This document shows positions 35,000-44,169 of a stretch of DNA of 64,000 bases, one piece after another. Source of the stretch: an uncultured Ruminococcus sp. (GTDB lineage Bacteria; Bacillota; Clostridia; Oscillospirales; Acutalibacteraceae); the NCBI GenBank assembly GCA_902794395.1, contig CADBHB010000002.1, forward strand, positions 1 through 64,000, written 5' to 3'. Position 1 is the stretch's first letter, and the number at the start of each line of letters is the position of its first letter. Both the position numbers and the translations under genes were made by a program. The notes beneath the pieces are model-generated. The model saw only the letters and a program-made list of their open reading frames with translations. It had not been told where the DNA came from and did not search any database.

Positions 35000-37705
35000 T
35001 TACGGATTGTTTTTTTCTTCTATCCTCTTGATCTCTTCGTCGATTATGGTGCTCATGCTGCTGCGGTCAAGCTCCAGAGTCTCCTCGCCTATGGCGGATT
35101 TATCGGCAAAGGCGTCAAAAACCGCCTGCTTTTCCTTTAGCATGTCCATTATCTTCTCGTCCACGGTGTCGTCGCACAGCAGGCGGTAGACCAGCACGTT
35201 GCGTGACTGTCCCATGCGGTAAGCGCGGGAGATAGCCTGATTTTCGATAGAGGGCTTGAGCTGCGGCTCGCAGAGGATGATGACGCTGGCGCACTGGATG
35301 TTGAGCCCCGTGCCGCCCGACTGTATCTGAGCGGTGAGCACCGCGCCTCCGGGCGCTTTTTCAAAGTCGTCTATCAGCTCCTGACGCCGCTGAGGGCTGA
35401 CAGAGCCGTTTATGGGACCCACGCAGCGCTCACCCAGCATGGCGCTGATTTTTTGGATGGTATCGAGGAAGAAGGAAAAAACGATGACCTTTCTGTCCTC
35501 TGCCCTAGCCTCCTCAAGCAGCTCGTTCAGGCGCTTTGCCTTGCAGCTTTTATCGAGCGAATCCACCGACCACGACACCCTGCGAGCGTCGGCGTAGCGG
35601 CGGTCGAGCACCGCCTGCTCGTATATCTTCTCCTCTTCGCCCTGCAGGTTACACCACTCGGGGCTGTCGGTAAGCTCCGGAAGCTCGGTGAGCACTTCCT
35701 CGCGGCGGCGGCGGTAATATACGGGCGACACCGCCTCGCGGAACTGCGGAGCGGATGCCATGAATGCCATGCTCTTGACACGGGCGGCTATCTCGGGCTG
35801 CAACACCGTCATTAGGGCTATCATCTCGTCCACGCGGTTCTCGATGGCAGTGCCCGTCATAAACAGCAGCCGCTCCGACTTTTCGCAGAGCTTTTTGACG
35901 TTTATGCTGCGGCGCGCCTCGGCGTTCTTTATGTAGTGTGCCTCGTCAACCACCATCATATCCAAACGGCAGTCCTCGGGCAGGTCGAAATGAGCGGTGG
36001 TCTCATAGGTGGTCACGGCTACCCCGCCCTCGTCAAGCCACTGCCGCAACGCCCGTTCGCGGGAGCTGCCGTGCACCGAAATGACGGAGAGGTCGCTGTG
36101 CTTGGCGATCTCGCGGCACCAGTTTGTGAGCACGCTGGCGGGACACACCACCGCAAAACGACCGACGCCGCCGTTGCGCAGGGACACCAGCGCGGCTATA
36201 GCCTGCACGGTCTTGCCCAGACCCATCTCGTCGCCGAGCAGCACTCGCTTTTGGTGCAAGATGTATTTTACGCCCCACTCCTGATAGCGGCGAAGCTCGC
36301 AGCGCAGACCCTCGGTGTCGATTGGCTCCGCCTGGATGGCGTGCGCCAGGTCCTCGGGCAGGCCGTAAACGGCATTGTCGTTGCCCAGCAGTCCCGGAGT
36401 GACCTCCTCTATAACATTGTAAAAGCGAACGGTGTTCTGCGCAAAGCTGTCCCACGCTTGCGCGGGCGTGCTTCGCGCCTGCGGCTGTACACCTGCGGAA
36501 AGCTGCCGCAGCCGCGCGGCATAATCGCCCTCCGCCATATCTTTCAGGCGGCGGTACGCTTCGCAGGCTTCCTGCCGCGTCTGCGGCGTCTCAAACTTCC
36601 ATAGCACTCCGTTGCCTACGGCGGAAAGGGCGCTCTTGTCACGGGCGATGCCGTCGCCGTATTCCTTTTGCAGGCTTCGATAGGCAGCCAGGCTGTCAAA
36701 CACGCGCAGATAGATGTCGACCGCCTGCACCAGCGCGGTGGCTTCGTTTGTTTTATTGTCGGTGCTCAGCTTTATCTTAACCGAGCGAGCGGACTGCTCC
36801 GCAAAGCCCGCGGCGACGCGCTTGAGCTCCGCGGCTCCCTCGTCGCTCACTCCCTTTACGGCGGCAAGCCGCGCGGGCGTGGCAGCGTAAATGTCCGCCA
36901 TATTCTCAAAGCCGCTGTCGCGCAGGGTCTTGACGCGGAATCCACCCTTGCCGCGGTTGACCTCCTCTACGGGCACGCCCCGCAGAATGTCCATGGTATT
37001 CCCCGCCGCCATGCGCTGCGCGGCTGTTTTTATCTCTTTTTTACGCTCCTCAAGCGCCGCCTCCGCTTTGAGGAAGGGCTGCTCAAGCGCTTCGAGGCTC
37101 TGCAAAAGCGCGGTTATCTCAGCCACGCTGCCGCCGCTGTCGACTACCTCCCCGAGCGCTTCCGCCGCAGCTTCCCGATATTGCCCGCGGGTATTCATAA
37201 AGCCCCTGCGCGCTTTTTGCTCGTCGGCTGCCGCTATGCGCGCGGCATCGGCGGTCATCTGCTCGATTTTTTCGGGATAAGAGGTGTTGAGTAAAGCGGT
37301 AAGCGACGCAAACGCTGCCTCTGCCTCCTGCTTTTTCTGCGAAGAAGCGAACAGTCGGCGCAAACCGCCTCCGCCCTCCTGCAGACTGCGGCACTGTGAC
37401 TCCACATCCTTTTGATGGAAGTCCGCCATCTGCTTGGCATAGCGCGCTATGGACGCCGCCTCCTGATAACCCGCAACGCCCGCCAGCAGCTCCTCAAAGC
37501 CCGGCATTACCCGCACGCCTCCGCCCTCAAGCTCACCGCGCACAAAGTTTGCGAAAACTCTGCCGCTGTGCATCATGCGAGCTGTCTGCACAGCCGAGCG
37601 CCTGTACCGCTCCGGCAGGGACTGCAGGTCACCAAGCTGCCTAAGCAGGGCGCGGTGACGTTCGAGCAGCTGTTTTGATTCTTTATTAGAAAATTCCCGT
37701 GTCAT
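35000..37705 (-). CDS. SNF2-family DEAH helicase/ATPase
   Basis: About 901 residues. An N-terminal half without clear domain, mostly helical, includes a short helix-hairpin-helix-like stretch (LRDSGFENMADIYAATPARL). The C-terminal SNF2 ATPase shows Walker A GDEMGLGKTVQA, DEAH in VVDEAHYIKN, motif V SGGTGLNIQ and motif VI ISRAYRMGQ. The start at 37705 has AGGAG upstream, unlike 37747. SNF2 proteins translocate on dsDNA or displace polymerases. No defence or methylase genes adjoin, so a general role (RapA-like or DNA repair) is more likely than immunity. Confidence 0.87.
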   Translation of the reverse strand: MTREFSNKESKQLLERHRALLRQLGDLQSLPERYRRSAVQTARMMHSGRVFANFVRGELEGGGVRVMPGFEELLAGVAGYQEAASIARYAKQMADFHQKDVESQCRSLQEGGGGLRRLFASSQKKQEAEAAFASLTALLNTSYPEKIEQMTADAARIAAADEQKARRGFMNTRGQYREAAAEALGEVVDSGGSVAEITALLQSLEALEQPFLKAEAALEERKKEIKTAAQRMAAGNTMDILRGVPVEEVNRGKGGFRVKTLRDSGFENMADIYAATPARLAAVKGVSDEGAAELKRVAAGFAEQSARSVKIKLSTDNKTNEATALVQAVDIYLRVFDSLAAYRSLQKEYGDGIARDKSALSAVGNGVLWKFETPQTRQEACEAYRRLKDMAEGDYAARLRQLSAGVQPQARSTPAQAWDSFAQNTVRFYNVIEEVTPGLLGNDNAVYGLPEDLAHAIQAEPIDTEGLRCELRRYQEWGVKYILHQKRVLLGDEMGLGKTVQAIAALVSLRNGGVGRFAVVCPASVLTNWCREIAKHSDLSVISVHGSSRERALRQWLDEGGVAVTTYETTAHFDLPEDCRLDMMVVDEAHYIKNAEARRSINVKKLCEKSERLLFMTGTAIENRVDEMIALMTVLQPEIAARVKSMAFMASAPQFREAVSPVYYRRRREEVLTELPELTDSPEWCNLQGEEEKIYEQAVLDRRYADARRVSWSVDSLDKSCKAKRLNELLEEARAEDRKVIVFSFFLDTIQKISAMLGERCVGPINGSVSPQRRQELIDDFEKAPGGAVLTAQIQSGGTGLNIQCASVIILCEPQLKPSIENQAISRAYRMGQSRNVLVYRLLCDDTVDEKIMDMLKEKQAVFDAFADKSAIGEETLELDRSSMSTIIDEEIKRIEEKNNP

Positions 37706-37768
37706 ACGGTTCTCCTCTGTCCTAAACGAACAGACAGATACTTTCACATATCTGCCTGTTGCCCCTGA

Positions 37769-39250
37769 TTATTTTCTGTATAGTCTCTCGGTTTCGTACA
37801 CCGGCTCGGTGGTCAGGCGGATGCCCAGCTTTTTGAGTATACGCATATCGGTCTCGGAGAGGATGACCGTGGCGTGCGCGTCGGTGTCGCGCAGCTTGGG
37901 AAGCTGCTCCATCGCAAACTTAGCGGTGGGATTGGTGACCGCCGACATCGAGAGCGCGATAAGTATTTCGTCGGTATGCAGGCGCGGGTTTACTGAGCCG
38001 AAGGTGTCGACCTTCAGCTTCTGGATAGGCTCGATCACCGCCGCGTCGAGGATATCTACCTCTTTGGGGATACGCGCCAGCGACTTGAGCGCGTTTAGCA
38101 GCATAGCCGAGCACGCGCCGAGCAAATTTGTGGTTTTGCCGGTGATGATGCTGCCGTCCGCAAGCTCTATAGCGGCGGCAGGCGCGCCTGTTAGCTCCGC
38201 CTTTTTCAGCGCGGGCGCGATGACCGCGCGGTCGGAGGTGGAAAGCTTGCTCTGCTTCATCAAAAGTCCTATCTTATACGCCTCGTCCGCGGCGCCTGCG
38301 CCCTTGGTCTTGCTGCACAGCGCGTCGTAGTAACGGCGGATTATTTCCTGATTGGCGGCACTGCGCACCACCTCGTCGTCAACTATGCAGTTGCCTGCCA
38401 TGTTAACGCCCATATCGGTGGGCGATTTGTAGGGCGACTCGCCCAGTATCTGCTCAAACATAGTGTTGAGCACGGGGAATATCTCAATATCTCTGTTGTA
38501 GTTTACCGTGGTCACGCCGTACGCCTCAAGGTGGAAGGGGTCGATCATGTTGACGTCGTTGAGGTCGGCGGTCGCCGCCTCGTAAGCCACGTTAACGGGG
38601 TGCTTAAGCGGGATGTTCCAGATCGGGAAGGTCTCGAACTTAGCGTAGCCCGCCTTGACGCCGCGCTTGTGCTCGTGGTAGAGCTGCGACAGGCAGACCG
38701 CCATCTTGCCCGAGCCGGGACCCGGAGCGGTGATAACCACCAAACGGCGGGTAGTTTCGACGTAGTCGTTCCTGCCGTAGCCGTTGTCGCTGACTATGAG
38801 GTCGATGTCGGTGGGATAGTTGCGGATGGAAAAGTGATGGTAGACATTGACGCCGTTTTCGGTGAGGTGCTTCTCAAACTTCACCGCTGTGGGCTGGTCG
38901 GCAAAGCGGGTAAGCACCACGGAATTGACCAGCAGCCCGCGGCTGCGGAAAACGTCGATAAGGCGCAGCGCGTCGAGGTCGTAGGTGATGCCCAGATCGC
39001 CGCGCACCTTATTTTTCTCAATGTCGTCGGCATTGATTACGATAACTATCTCCGCCTCATCCTTGAGCTGCATGAGCATTTGCAGCTTTGAATCGGGCTT
39101 GAAGCCGGGCAAAACTCGGGAGGCGTGGTAGTCGTCAAACAGCTTTCCGCCGAATTCCAAATAGAGCTTGTCGCCGAATTTCGCGATCCTGTCGCGGATA
39201 TGCTGTGACTGCATCTCCAGATATTTTTCGTTGTCAAAACCTATTTTCAT
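37769..39250 (-). CDS. DUF1846-family protein
   Basis: 493 residues. The N-terminus KIGFDNEKYLEMQS and the segments FGGKLFDDYHASRVLPGF, ITAPGPGSGKMAVCLSQLYHEH are diagnostic for DUF1846, a conserved Firmicute family with solved structures but no settled function. The P-loop-like GPGSGKMAV suggests nucleotide binding. First gene of the operon reading on to the SNF2 helicase, exchanger, transglutaminase-like and lipoprotein genes. AGGGAGG precedes the start. Confidence 0.88.
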   Translation of the reverse strand: MKIGFDNEKYLEMQSQHIRDRIAKFGDKLYLEFGGKLFDDYHASRVLPGFKPDSKLQMLMQLKDEAEIVIVINADDIEKNKVRGDLGITYDLDALRLIDVFRSRGLLVNSVVLTRFADQPTAVKFEKHLTENGVNVYHHFSIRNYPTDIDLIVSDNGYGRNDYVETTRRLVVITAPGPGSGKMAVCLSQLYHEHKRGVKAGYAKFETFPIWNIPLKHPVNVAYEAATADLNDVNMIDPFHLEAYGVTTVNYNRDIEIFPVLNTMFEQILGESPYKSPTDMGVNMAGNCIVDDEVVRSAANQEIIRRYYDALCSKTKGAGAADEAYKIGLLMKQSKLSTSDRAVIAPALKKAELTGAPAAAIELADGSIITGKTTNLLGACSAMLLNALKSLARIPKEVDILDAAVIEPIQKLKVDTFGSVNPRLHTDEILIALSMSAVTNPTAKFAMEQLPKLRDTDAHATVILSETDMRILKKLGIRLTTEPVYETERLYRK

Positions 39251-39388
39251 ATGTATACCTCCCTGACGCCGTAAAAATACATATTAGTTATAGCACAAAA
39301 CACCGCCGCTATAAATTCGATAAAGAAAATTTACAAAATTTTAACCCGACAATGCTCGGCGCTGCGGGCGGCGCGCCTGAGGCTTTGC

Positions 39389-39436
39389 CGAAAAAAATAA
39401 AGACCCTATCGACAAAAGTCGACAGGACCTTTATTT
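39389..39436 (-). terminator. Terminator of the tRNA-Ser pair
   Basis: On the minus strand AATAAAG-GTCCTGTCGAC pairs through TTTT with GTCGATAGGG-TCTTTATT, followed by a T-run. It begins directly after the encoded CCA of tRNA-Ser(GCU). Confidence 0.8.
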
Positions 39437-39529
39437 TGGCGGAGGACAAGGGATTTGAACCCTCGCGCCGTTTATTAGACGACCTACTCCCTTAGCAGGG
39501 GAGCCTCTTCACCACTTGAGTAATCCTCC
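39437..39529 (-). tRNA. tRNA-Ser(GCU)
   Basis: Class II tRNA with long variable arm on the minus strand. Acceptor GGAGGAT/GTCCTCC, anticodon loop CTGCTAA with GCT, T-loop GTTCAAATC, encoded CCA. Confidence 0.95.
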
Positions 39530-39560
39530 GTATAGTAAAGTCGTGACTTATATATCCAAT

Positions 39561-39649
39561 TGGCGGAGAGAAAGGGATTCGAACCCTTGGTCCCTTGCGG
39601 GATCACTAGTTTTCAAGACTAGCTCCTTAAACCACTCGGACATCTCTCC
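39561..39649 (-). tRNA. tRNA-Ser(UGA)
   Basis: Class II tRNA, acceptor GGAGAGA/TCTCTCC, anticodon loop CTTGAAA with TGA, variable arm GATCCCGCAAGGGACC, T-loop GTTCGAATC, CCA encoded. It is 31 bp before tRNA-Ser(GCU), same transcript. Confidence 0.95.
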
Positions 39650-39664
39650 GTATCAGCAAGATTT

Positions 39665-39693
39665 ATTTTAGCATAGGAAGGCTTTTTTGTCAA
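39665..39693 (-). promoter_or_regulatory. Promoter of the tRNA-Ser pair
   Basis: Minus strand TTGACA (39693-39688), 17-bp spacer, TAAAAT (39670-39665), close to the 5' end of tRNA-Ser(UGA). Confidence 0.75.
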
Positions 39694-39724
39694 TAGTTAT
39701 TTTTCAAATCCGTTGCTCTGCGGC

Positions 39725-39753
39725 TTGACAAAGCCGTTGATTTACGATAGAAT
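39725..39753 (+). promoter_or_regulatory. Promoter upstream of tRNA-Arg
   Basis: TTGACA (39725-39730), 17-bp spacer, TAGAAT (39748-39753). It would give a leader of about 100 bases before the mature tRNA; no gene lies in that leader. Confidence 0.6.
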
Positions 39754-39857
39754 ATAAAGGCAAGAGCGCCGCCGCCCGAAAAACGAGCATGCAGGCAGCG
39801 CACATCCTGCCCCAATGTGTTTGGTAATGTGGTAGAATAACCTGAAATTTAATACAC

Positions 39858-39934
39858 GTCTTCGTAGCTCAGCCGGATAGAGCGTCCGCCTCCTAAGCGG
39901 AAGGCCGTGGGTTCGAATCCCGCCGAGGACGCCA
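39858..39934 (+). tRNA. tRNA-Arg(CCU)
   Basis: Acceptor GTCTTCG/CGAGGAC, anticodon loop CTCCTAA with CCT, T-loop GTTCGAATC, discriminator G, encoded CCA at 39932-39934. Confidence 0.95.
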
Positions 39935-39988
39935 AATACTATAGGGGATACCCAAAAGGGTATCCCCTATAGTATTTGGCATATTTTT
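39932..39988 (+). terminator. 22-bp perfect palindrome starting in the tRNA-Arg CCA
   Basis: The left arm 39932-39953 and right arm 39958-39979 are perfect inverted repeats around AAAA. The left arm begins with the second base of the encoded GCCA end. A run of six T follows at 39983-39988. This is an unusually long intrinsic terminator that includes part of the mature tRNA. Confidence 0.85.
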
Positions 39989-39990
39989 TA

Positions 39991-40058
39991 GAGGCGGGAT
40001 TCAAAGGCGACCGTGCCGAGCGCAAGCGAGGTAAAAACGTCACAGTGTGACGTTTTTA
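39991..40058 (+). repeat. tRNA-linked repeat, copy 1
   Basis: The order is an inverted T-arm fragment GGCGGGATTCAAA (compare CCCGCC and TTCGAATC of tRNA-Arg), the shared core GGCGACCGTGCCGAGC with GAGGTAAAAAC downstream, then a hairpin whose stem is AAAAACGTCA/TGACGTTTTT. The same three-part order is seen twice behind tRNA-Ala near 62.2 kb. Confidence 0.75.
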
Positions 40059-40082
40059 GACTAACTATTAAATGTAAGAGAA

Positions 40083-40122
40083 AAAACGATGACGATACCC
40101 AAAAGGTACCGTCATCGTTTTT
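40083..40122. terminator. Bidirectional terminator
   Basis: AAAACGATGACG-ATACC pairs with GGTA-CCGTCATCGTTTT; T-runs lie on both strands. It most likely ends the Stn-like operon (minus strand). Confidence 0.8.
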
Positions 40123-40215
40123 GCTTCGGTCCACCGCAAGAACCGAAGTTTCATATAAGGCAGTTGATACCGCCCCTTGTCAAAACAGCTCCTTCCCCCC
40201 TGTGAAAATGAGCCG

Positions 40216-42417
40216 TTAATCAAGCATTTCAAGCAGCTCTTCACGGCTGAGCTGCATACTGCGCGATAGCTCGTCGTCGGGGATGACCCTGAGCACTTTG
40301 CCGTTATATCTGGACACCAGCACGCTCGCCTTTTCGCCGTTTATCTCGATTTGCTGCCGAACAAATTCCTCGCAAAGCGGCACCTGCTTGACCAGGTTCG
40401 CTTTTTCGGTCAGCGCGCCTGTCGGACAGAGCTGCACGCAGAGTCCGCAGTTGTTGCACTTGGTTTGGTCGAGCGGCAGCGCGAACGCGGGCGATATGTC
40501 GGTTTTGAAGCCGCGTCCCATCAAGCCGATGGCGTGGATGTCCATGACCTCGCGGCATGAACGCACGCACAGTCCGCAGAGGATGCACTTCGCGGTGTTG
40601 CGCTCGATAAAGGCGTTCTCGTCGCGGGTGTATTTCTGCGGCATTTCACCCTTGAAGCGGTCGGGGTCTATGTCGTATCTTTGAGCGACCTTCAAAAGCT
40701 TGCACTTGTAGTACTCTCGGCAGCCACACTCAAGACAGCGGCTCGCTTCGGCTTTGGCTTCTTCCTCGGTAAAGCCCAGGCTAACCTCGTCAAAGCTCTT
40801 GTTTCTGACCTCAGCGGGAAGCACCTTCGGGTTTATTCTGTCGCATTTTTCTCTGTCGGAATAATCAATGGTCTTTTCGTCGCGCTTGCTGATGTAGGGC
40901 ACTCTTGTGTCGAGCGGTTGATCGTTGAGATATGCATCTACCGCCTTGGCGCAGCGGTCTGCTTCACCGATAGCCTCGATCGCTATCGACGCGCCTCGGT
41001 TGGTCGCGTCGCCGATGGCGAACACGCCGTCGATGTCGGTGGTGAAAAAGTCGGTATCGGCTTCTATGTTGCCGCGCTCGTTGAGCTTAAGCTCCGAAAC
41101 ATCACCCTGCACAAGCTTTTGACCTATGGCGAGGATGACGCTGTCGACCTCCAGCTCCTCGGTCTTGCCCTCAACGGGTACGGGTCTGCGCCGACCGGAA
41201 GCGTCTGGCTCACCCAGCTCCATGATCTGCAGCGTGATGGATCTCACCCTGCCGTCCTCGCCGTTGAAAGAGATGGGATTTGTGAGGAATTTATAGATGA
41301 CGCCCTCTTCCTCAGCCTCGTCTATTTCGAGCTTGTCGGCGGGCATTTCGTTGCGCGTGCGTCTGTAGACGACGTAGACCTCCTTAGCGCCTAATCTGAC
41401 CGCCGTGCGGCATGCGTCCATAGCGGTGTTGCCGCCGCCGCAGATGACCACCTTTTCGCCGATGTCGGGCGCGTTGCCCTGAATGACGGCTCTGAGGAAG
41501 TCGATGCCGCCGTAAACGCCGTTTAGCTCCTCGCCCGGAGTGCGCATAGAGCTTGACTGCCACGCGCCTACCGCGACTATTACAGCATCGTTTTCTTCTT
41601 TTAAAGAATTAATCGTGAAGTCCCTGCCGAGCTTTACGTTATTGACAAGCTTGACGCCGGATTTTTCTATAATAGAAATTTCCTTGTCCAGCACCTCTTT
41701 AGGAAGTCTGTACTGCGGGATGCCGTAGCGCAGCATACCGCCCATTTTGTCCATCATATCGTAGACGGTGACGGAGTGACCCATGATGTTAAGGTAATAC
41801 GCGGCTGTAAGACCGGCGGGACCTCCGCCTATGACCGCGACCTTCTTGCCGCTGCGCACCATGAGGTCGGGAAGATAGCTTTCATTGTTCAAATCAATAT
41901 CCGCCGCAAACGCCTTTAGCTGCGCGATATTGATCGGCTCCTCAACATTCTTTCTGCGGCAGGCTTTTTCGCAGGGGTGCGGACATACCCTGCCGATAGA
42001 CGCGGGCAGCGGTATCTTGTTTTTGATGAGCTTTATCGCCGCGTCGTATTCGCCGTTGGCTATAAGTCCCACATACCCCTGGCAGTCGGTCCTCGCGGGG
42101 CAGTTGAGCTGACAGGGAGCCACGCAGTCGCCGTCGTGCGCCGACATCAAAAGCTCCATGGCGATCTTTCGGGACTGTACCACTCTTTCGGACTCGGTGT
42201 GGACTGCCATGCCCTCCATGACCTTCGCCGAGCAGGAGCGCAGAAGCTTGGGTATGCCCTCGGCTTCCACCACGCACAGACCGCAGGCGCCGTATATCTC
42301 AACCGCCTTATCGTAGCAAAGGGTGGGGATGTCGATGCCGTTTGCCCTTGCGGCTTCAAGGATGGTGCTGCCCTCGGGGGCTGTTATTTTTTTGCCGTTG
42401 ATTGTAAGATTTATCAT
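40216..42417 (-). CDS. GltD/NfnB-like flavin oxidoreductase with extra Fe-S domains (StnC-like)
   Basis: 733 residues. An N-terminal [2Fe-2S] plant-type domain (CGLC region, residues 1-80) is followed by a NuoG-like Cys-rich stretch. The GltD/DPD-type part has FAD loop IGGGPAGLTAAYY and NAD(P) loop CGGGNTAMDACRTAVRLGA. A C-terminal region then has CLECGCREYYKC and two [4Fe-4S] motifs (CILCGLCVRSC, CNNCGLCVQLC). With the NuoE- and NuoF-like neighbours this matches the three-subunit Stn transhydrogenase of Sporomusa, which links NADH, NADPH and ferredoxin by flavin bifurcation. There is no formate dehydrogenase or glutamate synthase large subunit beside it. Other NADPH:ferredoxin functions remain possible. 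Confidence 0.78.
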   Translation of the reverse strand: MINLTINGKKITAPEGSTILEAARANGIDIPTLCYDKAVEIYGACGLCVVEAEGIPKLLRSCSAKVMEGMAVHTESERVVQSRKIAMELLMSAHDGDCVAPCQLNCPARTDCQGYVGLIANGEYDAAIKLIKNKIPLPASIGRVCPHPCEKACRRKNVEEPINIAQLKAFAADIDLNNESYLPDLMVRSGKKVAVIGGGPAGLTAAYYLNIMGHSVTVYDMMDKMGGMLRYGIPQYRLPKEVLDKEISIIEKSGVKLVNNVKLGRDFTINSLKEENDAVIVAVGAWQSSSMRTPGEELNGVYGGIDFLRAVIQGNAPDIGEKVVICGGGNTAMDACRTAVRLGAKEVYVVYRRTRNEMPADKLEIDEAEEEGVIYKFLTNPISFNGEDGRVRSITLQIMELGEPDASGRRRPVPVEGKTEELEVDSVILAIGQKLVQGDVSELKLNERGNIEADTDFFTTDIDGVFAIGDATNRGASIAIEAIGEADRCAKAVDAYLNDQPLDTRVPYISKRDEKTIDYSDREKCDRINPKVLPAEVRNKSFDEVSLGFTEEEAKAEASRCLECGCREYYKCKLLKVAQRYDIDPDRFKGEMPQKYTRDENAFIERNTAKCILCGLCVRSCREVMDIHAIGLMGRGFKTDISPAFALPLDQTKCNNCGLCVQLCPTGALTEKANLVKQVPLCEEFVRQQIEINGEKASVLVSRYNGKVLRVIPDDELSRSMQLSREELLEMLD

Positions 42418-42429
42418 GTTCCGCTCTCC

Positions 42430-44169
42430 TTATTCCTTCACGACCGCGCCGAATTTGCAGACGGTGTAGCACTTGCCGCACTTTATACACTTGGTCGTAT
42501 CGATGACGTGCGGCTGCTTGACCGTGCCGCCGATCGCGCCTACAGGACAGTTGCGTGCGCAGAGCGTACAACCCCTGCACTTGTCCGCGGCGATCTTGTA
42601 TTCGATAAGGTCGGAGCACTCGCCCGCGGGACATTTTTTGTCCTTGATATGGGCTTCGTACTCGTTTCTGAAATATTTGATAGTCGTCAATACGGGGTTA
42701 GGCGCTGTTTGACCCAGACCGCAGAGCGCGCCGTCCTTGATGGAATAGCACAGCTCCTCAAGCAGCTCTATGTCTCCTTCCCTGCCCTCGCCCTTGGTTA
42801 TGCGCTCGAGCATCTCAAGCATCCTCTTGGTGCCGATACGGCAGTGGATGCACTTGCCGCAGCTCTCCTTGGCGGTGAAGTCGAGGAAAAACTTCGCCAT
42901 GCCTACCATGCAGGTGCTCTCGTCCATGACCACCATGCCGCCCGAGCCCATTATGGCGCCCGTCGCGCCTAGGGCTTTGTAGTCGATGACGGTGTCTATC
43001 AGGCTTGCGGGGATGCAGCCGCCCGAGGGACCGCCCATTTGAACAGCCTTGAAGGGCTTGTCGGTTTTCATGCCGCCGCCTATGTCAAAGATAACATCGC
43101 GCAGGGTCTTGCCCATGGGTATCTCAACCAGTCCCGAGCGCTTGACCTTGCCGGTGACGGCGAACACCTTGGTGCCCTTGCTGCCCTCGGTGCCCATAGC
43201 CGCGAACGCCTCGCCGCCGTTGTTGATTATCCACGCCACATTGGCGAAGGTCTCGACGTTGTTGATGTTAGAGGGCTTTCTCCAGAAGCCCGACTGCGCC
43301 GGGAACGGTGGCTTGAGTCTGGGCATGCCGCGGTGACCCTCAAGGGATTCGATCAGCGCGGTCTCCTCGCCGCAGACGAACGCGCCCGCGCCCGCTTTTA
43401 TGGTAAAGTCGCAGGAGAAACCGCTGCCGAAGATGTCCTCTCCGATCACGCCGTTTTCGGTCGCCTGCCTGATAGCGTTTTTCAGTCTTTTGATGGCGAG
43501 CGGATACTCCGCGCGGACATACACCACCGCGTGCTTAGCGCCTATGGCGTAAGCGCCTATGAGCATGCCCTCGATGAGGTTGTGCGGGTCGGACTCTATG
43601 ACCGCCCTGTCCATGAACGCGCCGGGGTCACCCTCGTCGGCGTTGCAGATAAGGTACTTTTCCTCGCCCGCGCTCTGCCGCGCGGCGTTCCACTTGAACC
43701 AGGTAGGAAAGCCCGCGCCGCCGCGTCCGGCAAGCCCCGAGGTCTTGATGATCTCGATGACCTCCTCGGGAGTCATGCCGAGAGCCTTTTTTAGCGCGGT
43801 GTAGCCGCCCTTTTCTGTGTATTCCTCTATTAGCTCGGGGTTGATGATGCCGCAGTTGCGCAGCGCAATACGAGTCTGTTTTGAAAGGAACTGACTGTCC
43901 TCGTCGGTGACGATAAGCTTTTCCACTTTGCTTTTGTCGCCTGTTTCAACGTATTCCGCGACCGCCTGCGCGTCGTTTTCGCTTACCCTTACAAGCCTTG
44001 TAAGCGCGTTGTCGTCGTCGTATATATCTACGATAGGCTCCAGCCAGCACATGCCTATACAGCCTGTGATCGAAATGTCGCAGCCTATGCTTTGTTCTGT
44101 CAACGCTTTTCTGATTTTTTCAGCCCCTGCCGCTATACCGCAGGAGCCCTGTCCGATAACTATCCTCAC
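42430..44169 (-). CDS. NuoF-like flavoprotein subunit (StnB-like)
   Basis: About 579 residues. N-terminal thioredoxin-like [2Fe-2S] domain (CGIAAGA ... TGCIGMC), NuoF core (GRGGAGFPTWFKW, NADEGDPGAFMDR, SCGKCIHCRIGTKR) and two C-terminal [4Fe-4S] clusters (CRGCTLCARNC, CIKCGKCYTVC). The start is the GTG at 44169, which overlaps the stop of the previous gene as GTGA, with GGGAGG upstream; the longer frame lies within the NuoE-like gene. Clearly paralogous to hndC at 25-27 kb, so the window holds two NuoEF pairs in different complexes. Confidence 0.88.
   Translation of the reverse strand: MRIVIGQGSCGIAAGAEKIRKALTEQSIGCDISITGCIGMCWLEPIVDIYDDDNALTRLVRVSENDAQAVAEYVETGDKSKVEKLIVTDEDSQFLSKQTRIALRNCGIINPELIEEYTEKGGYTALKKALGMTPEEVIEIIKTSGLAGRGGAGFPTWFKWNAARQSAGEEKYLICNADEGDPGAFMDRAVIESDPHNLIEGMLIGAYAIGAKHAVVYVRAEYPLAIKRLKNAIRQATENGVIGEDIFGSGFSCDFTIKAGAGAFVCGEETALIESLEGHRGMPRLKPPFPAQSGFWRKPSNINNVETFANVAWIINNGGEAFAAMGTEGSKGTKVFAVTGKVKRSGLVEIPMGKTLRDVIFDIGGGMKTDKPFKAVQMGGPSGGCIPASLIDTVIDYKALGATGAIMGSGGMVVMDESTCMVGMAKFFLDFTAKESCGKCIHCRIGTKRMLEMLERITKGEGREGDIELLEELCYSIKDGALCGLGQTAPNPVLTTIKYFRNEYEAHIKDKKCPAGECSDLIEYKIAADKCRGCTLCARNCPVGAIGGTVKQPHVIDTTKCIKCGKCYTVCKFGAVVKE

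Noticed and set aside
40013-40219. 68-codon frame after tRNA-Arg
   Set aside because: It runs through the repeat core, a hairpin and a terminator, so it is not a gene.
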